From Castellaniella sp040276065 (GTDB lineage: Bacteria; Pseudomonadota; Gammaproteobacteria; Burkholderiales; Burkholderiaceae_B), in NCBI RefSeq assembly GCF_040276065.1, contig NZ_JBELOI010000005.1, forward strand, positions 173,472 through 237,471: a stretch of 64,000 nucleotides of DNA, given 5' to 3'. The stretch's first letter is position 1. Each line of letters starts with the position of its first letter. Positions 59,553 through 64,000 of this stretch are shown piece by piece. The translations under genes and the position numbers were made by a program. A model generated the notes under the pieces. That model did not search any database. It was not told the origin of the DNA and worked only from the letters and a program-made list of their open reading frames with translations.

Positions 59553-60938
59553 TCAGCACTCCACCACGTTCACCGCCAAGCCGCCGCGCGAGGTCTCCTT
59601 GTATTTCGAGCGCATATCCGCGCCGGTCTGGCGCATCGTCTCGATCACCATGTCCAGCGAGACGTGGTGCTTGCCATCGCCGTGCAGCGCCAGGCGCGAG
59701 GCATTGATCGCCTTGTTTCCGCCCATCGCATTGCGCTCGATGCAGGGAATCTGCACCAGGCCACCCACCGGATCGCAGGTCAGCCCCAGATTGTGCTCCA
59801 TCCCGATCTCGGCGGCGTTCTCGACCTGATCGACCGTGCCGCCCATCACCGCCGTCAGGCCCGCCGCCGCCATCGAACAGGCCACCCCGACCTCGCCCTG
59901 GCAGCCGACCTCGGCGCCTGAGATCGAGGCGTTTTCCTTGTACAGGAAGCCGATGGCCGCCGCCGTCAACAGGAAATCCACCACCCCTTCCTCGGACCAG
60001 TCGGTAATGAACGTCCGGTAATAGCGCAGCACCGACGGCAGCAGGCCCGACGCGCCGTTGGTGGGCGCGGTGACCACCCGGCCGCTGGCCGCGTTTTCCT
60101 CATTCACCGCCATCGCAAACAGATTCACCCAGTCCATGGCGTACATCACGTCGTCGTGTTTGTGCCCGCCCCGCAGTTCTCGATAAAGCGCCGGCGCGCG
60201 GCGGCGCACCTTCAGACCGCCGGGCAACACCTCGTCCTCGACAGGCCCGTGCATTCCACACCCTCGGTCGATCGATTCGTCCATCGCCCGGGCGATGCGC
60301 AGCACCCCCGCGCGCACCTCGGCCGCCGGCAGCAGCGCCGACTCGTTGGCCATCATGAGTTGCGCGATCGTCAGGTCGTGTGTCTTGCACAGGGCCACGA
60401 GCTCGGCACCGTTCGAAAAAGGGTAGGGGATCGGATCGTGTTCGGGCACCCGTTCATCGGTCTCGATGCTGTCGAGCGCGCGGATGAACCCGCCGCCGAT
60501 CGAGACATAGCGCTCGTCCAGCAGCGCCTCGCCGCCGCTGTCGCGCGCGGTGAAGCGCATCCCGTTCGGGTGTTCCGGCATCGGCTTGATCCGGTACGAG
60601 AACGCCTTGGACGCGTCGAAATCGATGCGATGGCCGCCCGATAGCGTTAGCGATTTCCGCGTCTGGACTTCGTCCATCAGCGTCGAAATCGCCGCCGGGT
60701 CCACCGTGTCCGGCGCCTCGCCCATGAGGCCCAGCATGATGCCCACATCCGTGCGGTGGCCGCGGCCCGTTTCCGCCAGCGACCCGTGCAGCTCGATCGC
60801 CACGCTCGCCACCTGGTCCAGCAGGCCGCGCGCGTGCAGATTGCGCGTGAAATTGCGCGCCGCCCGCATCGGTCCCACCGTATGCGAACTGGACGGCCCG
60901 ATGCCGATCTTGAAAATGTCGAAAACCGATAAGGCCAT
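59553..60938 (-). CDS. sdaA: L-serine ammonia-lyase, single-chain iron-sulfur type
   Basis: A 461-residue enzyme that deaminates L-serine to pyruvate with a [4Fe-4S] cluster. It begins MALSVFDIFKIGIGPSSSHT, the conserved N-terminus, and has GAEVGCQGEVGVACSMAAAG, NLGLTCDPVGGLVQIPCIER and GGLAVNVVEC at the end, supplying the cluster cysteines and the C-terminal tail that occupies the site. GGAGG precedes ATG 60938; the upstream open frame covers a palindrome-rich leader. It is divergent from the GlxA-type regulator, a likely controller. Confidence 0.95.
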   Translation of the reverse strand: MALSVFDIFKIGIGPSSSHTVGPMRAARNFTRNLHARGLLDQVASVAIELHGSLAETGRGHRTDVGIMLGLMGEAPDTVDPAAISTLMDEVQTRKSLTLSGGHRIDFDASKAFSYRIKPMPEHPNGMRFTARDSGGEALLDERYVSIGGGFIRALDSIETDERVPEHDPIPYPFSNGAELVALCKTHDLTIAQLMMANESALLPAAEVRAGVLRIARAMDESIDRGCGMHGPVEDEVLPGGLKVRRRAPALYRELRGGHKHDDVMYAMDWVNLFAMAVNEENAASGRVVTAPTNGASGLLPSVLRYYRTFITDWSEEGVVDFLLTAAAIGFLYKENASISGAEVGCQGEVGVACSMAAAGLTAVMGGTVDQVENAAEIGMEHNLGLTCDPVGGLVQIPCIERNAMGGNKAINASRLALHGDGKHHVSLDMVIETMRQTGADMRSKYKETSRGGLAVNVVEC

Positions 60939-60967
60939 GATGTGCCTCCAAACCCGTATTCGTGGAC

Positions 60968-60987
60968 GGCGCCGCGATCGCGGCGCC
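60968..60987. promoter_or_regulatory. Perfect 20-bp palindrome in the sdaA leader
   Basis: GGCGCCGCGATCGCGGCGCC is its own reverse complement and lies 30-49 bases before the sdaA ATG. It would form a strong hairpin in the mRNA leader, comparable to the TRAP leader hairpin at 15543-15582. Role not known. Confidence 0.55.
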
Positions 60988-61004
60988 CCTTTTGCGTCGT
61001 GTCC

Positions 61005-61022
61005 CATGGATATACATCCATG
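61005..61022. promoter_or_regulatory. Inverted repeat upstream of sdaA, operator candidate
   Basis: CATGGAT-ATAC-ATCCATG is a perfect inverted repeat 67 bases before the sdaA start, at the edge of the AT-rich part of the divergent gap. Its size and symmetry suit a dimeric repressor or activator. Confidence 0.45.
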
Positions 61023-61158
61023 AAACCTATAACAATGATTCTAGGGCTTGCATCATTTTCCGATTGAATAATTACGACATTCAAAAGGAATGAATAGACC
61101 TCCCTCGCTCAGGGTAGGGTTTCAACGTGTTTTCCTGTGTTTTCGCAATGGATTTCGA

Positions 61159-61181
61159 TTTATGATTCATAGCGTCATAAA
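61159..61181. promoter_or_regulatory. Inverted repeat before the GlxA/AraC regulator
   Basis: TTTATGA-N9-TCATAAA is a perfect interrupted repeat in the 270-base divergent gap, 27 bases before the regulator ATG. A TGACGTCA palindrome lies directly at the start codon (61201-61208). Autoregulation is possible. Confidence 0.4.
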
Positions 61182-61208
61182 TGATGATTTTGATAGAATA
61201 ATGACGTC

Positions 61209-62201
61209 ATGAAGACAGTGCCCACCCGATTCGGCTTCATCCTCCTGCCGCAGTTCACCATGACGGCATTCGCCGGCCTGCTGGACGTCCTGCGCCTGTC
61301 AGCGGACGAGGGTGACCTCAGCCGCCCGCTGCGCTGCACCTGGGAGGTCATCGCCGAAACCCTCCTGCCCGTGCGCTCCAGCAGCGGCGTGCAGGTCGTG
61401 CCCACCGACCTCCTGGGCGATCCCGGGCGCTTCGACTACATCGTCGTGGTCGGCGGGCAATGGCATGCGCGCCGGTCCGCCAGCCCCGACATCCTCGACT
61501 ATCTGCGCCGCGCCGCCCGCCTCGACTGTCACATCGTCGGCCTGTGCACCGGTGTTTTCGCCTTGGCCCAGGCCGGCGTCCTCGCCGGGCACCGCGTCTG
61601 CGTGAGCTGGTTCCACTACTGGGACTTCATCCACCAATTCCCCGCCTTCGACCCCGACGCCATCGTCGCCGACCGGCTATACGTGTTCGACCGGCGACGC
61701 ATCACCTGTTCGGGCGGACCCGCATCCATCGACGTCGCCGCCCGCATCCTCAAGCGCCATCTCGATCCCGCCGACGTCGGCAAGGCCCTGCGCATCCTCC
61801 AGGTGGACGACGCCAACCACAGCCAGCCGGTCCAGCCCCTGCCGCCCGGCATACCCCCCGACGTCCCCGCCCCCGTGCGCCGCGCGGTCCTGCTCATGCA
61901 GCAACACGCCGGCCAGGCCCTGGAGCTGACCGATCTGGCCGATCGCCTCGGCCTGTCGCCGCGCCAACTGCAGCGCCTGTTCAAGCAATCCATGGGCATC
62001 AGCCCCCTGGCCTACGCCCGCAACCAGCGCCTGCGCCTGGCCGCCTGGATGCTCGAGCGCACCGGCAAGAGCATCGCCACCGTTGCGTCCGACTGTGGAT
62101 TTTCCGACGCCGCGCACATGGGACGGGAGTTCCGCAAGCACCACGGCATGTCGCCCGGCGCCTGGCGCGGCCGCGCCGAGGCAGCGCAAAAGGCCGTATA
62201 A
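61209..62201 (+). CDS. GlxA family (DJ-1-like domain plus AraC HTH) transcriptional regulator
   Basis: A 330-residue regulator. The N-terminal DJ-1/PfpI-like domain (about 5-190) has FGFILLPQFTMTAFAGLLDV, VVVGGQWHA and the elbow GLCTGVFALAQAG. The C-terminal double helix-turn-helix (about 222-322) includes LTDLADRLGLSPRQLQRLFK and IATVASDCGFSDAAHMGREF. GlxA-type proteins in related bacteria control glycine betaine, carnitine, sarcosine and serine catabolism, which fits the divergent sdaA. The tRNA-Leu follows 42 bases later. Confidence 0.92.
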   Translation: MKTVPTRFGFILLPQFTMTAFAGLLDVLRLSADEGDLSRPLRCTWEVIAETLLPVRSSSGVQVVPTDLLGDPGRFDYIVVVGGQWHARRSASPDILDYLRRAARLDCHIVGLCTGVFALAQAGVLAGHRVCVSWFHYWDFIHQFPAFDPDAIVADRLYVFDRRRITCSGGPASIDVAARILKRHLDPADVGKALRILQVDDANHSQPVQPLPPGIPPDVPAPVRRAVLLMQQHAGQALELTDLADRLGLSPRQLQRLFKQSMGISPLAYARNQRLRLAAWMLERTGKSIATVASDCGFSDAAHMGREFRKHHGMSPGAWRGRAEAAQKAV

Positions 62202-62243
62202 TGGCGATCCTTTTCCGCTGCGATACTCGATCGTGGCGACCCT

Positions 62244-62328
62244 GCCCGGGTGGTGAAATTGGTAGACGCAGGGGACTCAAAATCCCCCGCCGCAAGGCGT
62301 GCCGGTTCGATTCCGGCCCCGGGCACCA
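62244..62328 (+). tRNA. tRNA-Leu (anticodon CAA)
   Basis: A complete 85-base class II tRNA with encoded CCA: acceptor GCCCGGG pairing CCCGGGC, D arm TGGTGAAATTGGTAGACGCA, anticodon stem GGGGA/TCCCC around CTCAAAA giving CAA, a variable arm CGCCGCAAGGCG and T arm GGTTCGATTCC. tRNA-Leu genes are common integration sites, and mobile-element debris follows. Confidence 0.96.
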
Positions 62329-62373
62329 CTGACCCAATAGCGGCTCGCAAAGCCGCATGAATACTAGAGGGTG

Positions 62374-62415
62374 GTGTGTGGTAGTGATTAAATTACCACG
62401 CAGATTACCACACAC
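62374..62415. repeat. Inverted repeat just downstream of tRNA-Leu, possible integration-site remnant
   Basis: GTGTGTGGTA (62374-62383) and TACCACACAC (62406-62415) are perfect 10-bp arms, with a further inner ATTACCAC copy at 62392-62399. The stretch is AT-rich and lies 46 bases after the tRNA. It resembles the clusters of short repeats flanking integrase attachment sites, but no integrase gene is present. Confidence 0.4.
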
Positions 62416-62470
62416 TTCCGCTCATTACACAGCGCCCTTTAGCCGTGGCGGTACGCTCCGGTACAGGCGA

Positions 62471-62896
62471 TTACAAGATGCCTGCCTGGGCTGCTGCCTT
62501 CACAGACATCCAGGTCCCCTTAATCCGCACTAGGGTTTCCCCCTCGGCTGTCGTTTGAGTCTCAAATCCTCGGGCCTTCAAGGTCTCGCTGGAGGGTGCT
62601 ACATTGCTCATGTATCGCTCCACCAGAGGACGCCAGCCCGCCATGGAGTTTCCATGAAGTTGGCTCTCAAGGGCTTGCCTGAGGTGTCCTCGGTTATCCG
62701 GCTGACGCACAAACGCATAGAAGTCCTGAAGTTCTTCCGAGGATAGGCCCATCTTGCTGGTCAGGAAGTGATCTGTCTGGGCCTGATAGGCGTCCACAAT
62801 AAACTGTACTCGGCCCTGCGCTTCGCTAGGTTCCATCACAGTGCTACTGGCAATGCTCTGGGCGATATCATCAGGGTAAGCATCCGGGGAACACAC
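62471..62896 (-). pseudogene. Fragment of an unrecognised, probably mobile-element-encoded protein
   Basis: A 141-residue reading frame beginning with GTG 62896, hydrophilic and helical, for example TVMEPSEAQGRVQFIVDAYQ and LRQALESQLHGNSMAGWRPL, ending IKGTWMSVKAAAQAGIL. I do not recognise the family; the C-terminal pattern recalls small phage structural or scaffold proteins, which is only an impression. There is no Shine-Dalgarno, and a terminator and IS66 end stand directly upstream, so the 5' part is probably lost. Base composition is less GC-rich than in its neighbours. Confidence 0.45.
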
Positions 62897-62904
62897 ATTG
62901 ACGA

Positions 62905-62933
62905 ACGGCCGCGTGAGCGGCCGTCAGTTTTTT
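62905..62933 (+). terminator. Rho-independent terminator next to the IS66 remnant
   Basis: ACGGCCGC-GTGA-GCGGCCGT is a perfect 8-bp stem followed by CAG and six T residues. It reads toward the IS66 gene on the opposite strand and would stop plus-strand transcription coming from tRNA-Leu. Confidence 0.8.
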
Positions 62934-62956
62934 GGGGAACGAGTTAACACGGTTAA

Positions 62957-63922
62957 CTACGCCGCTGCGTCTGGTTGCCAGCAATGCGGCAGCAACTCCT
63001 CGATCCTGTTGTTCGGATGCGTCGGCAGGCGCGTGAGCACGTCCTTCAGATAGGCATACGGATCATGCCTATTGAGGCGTGCCGACTGGATCAGGCTCAT
63101 AACGGCCGCCGCCCGCTGGCCACCGCGCAGCGACCCGGCAAACAGCCAGTTCTTGCGGCCCAGTGCCACTGGTCGGATCTGGTTTTCCACCCAATTGTTG
63201 TCGATCGGGGCATCGCCATCGTCCAGGTAGCGCGTGAGCGCCTCCCAGCGTTTGAGGCTGTAATCCAGCGCTCGCGCCGTCTCCGATCCGTCGGGCACGC
63301 GCTGGCGTTGGGCGATCAGCCACTGATGCAGGGTGCTGGCGATGGGGACGGCACGTTCTTGCCGTATCCGCCTGCGCGCATCGACGGGCAGTTCTGCCAC
63401 CTCGCGTTCAACCCCATACAGAGCACCGAACAACTCCAGCGCCTGAGCGGCAATCTGGCTCCGATGATTGACGTGCAACTCGTGGAACTTGCGTCGGGCA
63501 TGCGCCATGCAGCCCAGCTCCGTGATGCCGGTGGCGAACCCGGCCTTGTAGCCGGAGTAATCGTCCGTGACCAGTTTGCCACGCCAGTCTTGTAAAAAGG
63601 TGCGGCAGTGCGCCCCGGCACGGCTGGGCGCGAAGTCATAGATGACCGCCCGCAGACTGTCGTAGGATGTGGGGGTATACGCCCACAGATACGCCCGCTG
63701 CGTCTTGCCCGCGCCGGGCGTGAGCATCTGCACCGGCGTCTCGTCGGCATGCAACACGGTCCTGCCCAGCATCTCGGCCCTGAGCGCCTCGACCAGGGGC
63801 TGTAGGCGCAGCCCGCACACACCGACCCAGTCGCCCAGCGTTGAGTCCGGCAGTGCCACCCCGGCACGCGCAAAGATACGCGCCTGGCGATACAGTGGCA
63901 GGTGATCCGCGTACTTGGCCAC
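62957..63922 (-). mobile_element. IS66-family transposase TnpC, 5'-truncated
   Basis: The C-terminal 321 residues of an IS66 DDE transposase. It begins within KYADHLPLYRQARIFARAGV, which in full TnpC proteins lies about 190 residues in, so the zinc-finger and DNA-binding N-terminus is missing. Catalytic residues remain: LHADETPVQ, TDDYSGYK and the Glu in NNWVENQIRP. The C-terminal IS66_C part ends NNRIEELLPHCWQPDAAA. A TAA lies two codons before the apparent GTG, in frame. tnpA and tnpB are absent; the element is inactive. Confidence 0.9.
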
Positions 63923-64000
63923 GTGTTATCGGTCGTCCAATAATCCCCCCTGAAGGTCATTAAAAATTCCCCACCTGTTTTCTGGAGACAGAGCAGATGG
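63923..64000. mobile_element. Unidentified sequence abutting the truncated IS66 gene
   Basis: On the minus strand this reads AGGTGGGGAATTTTTAATGA followed by a G-run and GATTATTGGACGACCGATAA up to the IS66 break near 63922. It does not fit IS66 TnpC. It looks like the non-coding end of another insertion sequence that interrupted the transposase, but I cannot name it and the window ends here. Confidence 0.35.

Noticed and set aside
61999..62415. Minus-strand frame across the tRNA-Leu gene
   Set aside because: It reads through the tRNA and the end of the regulator gene; the protein has no recognisable domain.

Overview
The window is a contiguous piece of a high-GC bacterial chromosome with one internal run of Ns (47767-47865). 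Codon use, short or overlapping intergenic spaces, many TRAP transporters, an E. coli-type IlvD, a single-chain SdaA and a PEP carboxylase suggest a betaproteobacterium of the Burkholderiales, most likely Alcaligenaceae (Bordetella/Achromobacter/Castellaniella-like). The taxonomic call is inference; no rRNA is present.

Layout. 1-1.7 kb: a cut DUF815 ATPase gene, ispB, a tRNA-Pro(CGG) and a strong terminator. 1.8-12.5 kb: a hybrid histidine kinase, a convergent OmpR-type regulator, then a seven-gene translationally coupled operon with a polyamine-type ABC importer and a three-subunit molybdenum hydroxylase. The gap between the regulator and the operon holds four 11-bp-phased repeats that look like its binding site. 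12.7-19.2 kb: a predicted outer-membrane barrel, an orphan VanB-like reductase with a PPOX-type flavoprotein, a perfect VanR-type operator, a very strong leader hairpin, a TRAP transporter and a GntR/FCD regulator. 19.4-34.3 kb: a catabolic block with amidase, NodB-fold deacetylase, a small protein with an MCGLCG start coupled to a CobW GTPase, two more TRAP transporters, an SDR, a decarboxylase-like Asp/Glu-racemase-fold protein fused to GAF, an epimerase-like SDR, and a LysR regulator divergent from a tartrate/D-malate-type dehydrogenase. 34.5-39.5 kb: a Tat-targeted GMC dehydrogenase pair, a ribbon-helix-helix protein, a DJ-1/PfpI protein and two SDRs.

39.5-47.5 kb: an autotransporter, a lipoprotein, a copper cluster (CopC-CopD fusion, YcnI-like, DUF2946) and a fusion of uronate dehydrogenase with an SMP-30 lactonase, two successive steps of oxidative uronate breakdown in one chain. 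47.5-47.95 kb: an 80-bp tandem repeat array, broken by the N gap, between two convergent genes. 48-61 kb: housekeeping genes (ppc, two different dihydroxy-acid dehydratases flanking a Crp/Fnr regulator with a Fur-box-like site, nadE, thioesterase, AhpD-like, LLM oxidoreductase, sdaA). 61.2-64 kb: a GlxA/AraC regulator, a tRNA-Leu(CAA), then a decayed mobile-element zone with a truncated IS66 transposase.

The central block reads as a transport and oxidation hub for small organic acids and amides: each uptake system sits beside a hydrolase, oxidoreductase or decarboxylase-like enzyme and a local regulator. The substrates cannot be read from the sequence. The least ordinary items are the uronate dehydrogenase-lactonase fusion with its operator pair, the phased OmpR-type repeats, the MCGLCG-CobW pair, the decarboxylase-GAF fusion, the two dehydratases of different cluster class, and the 80-bp array.
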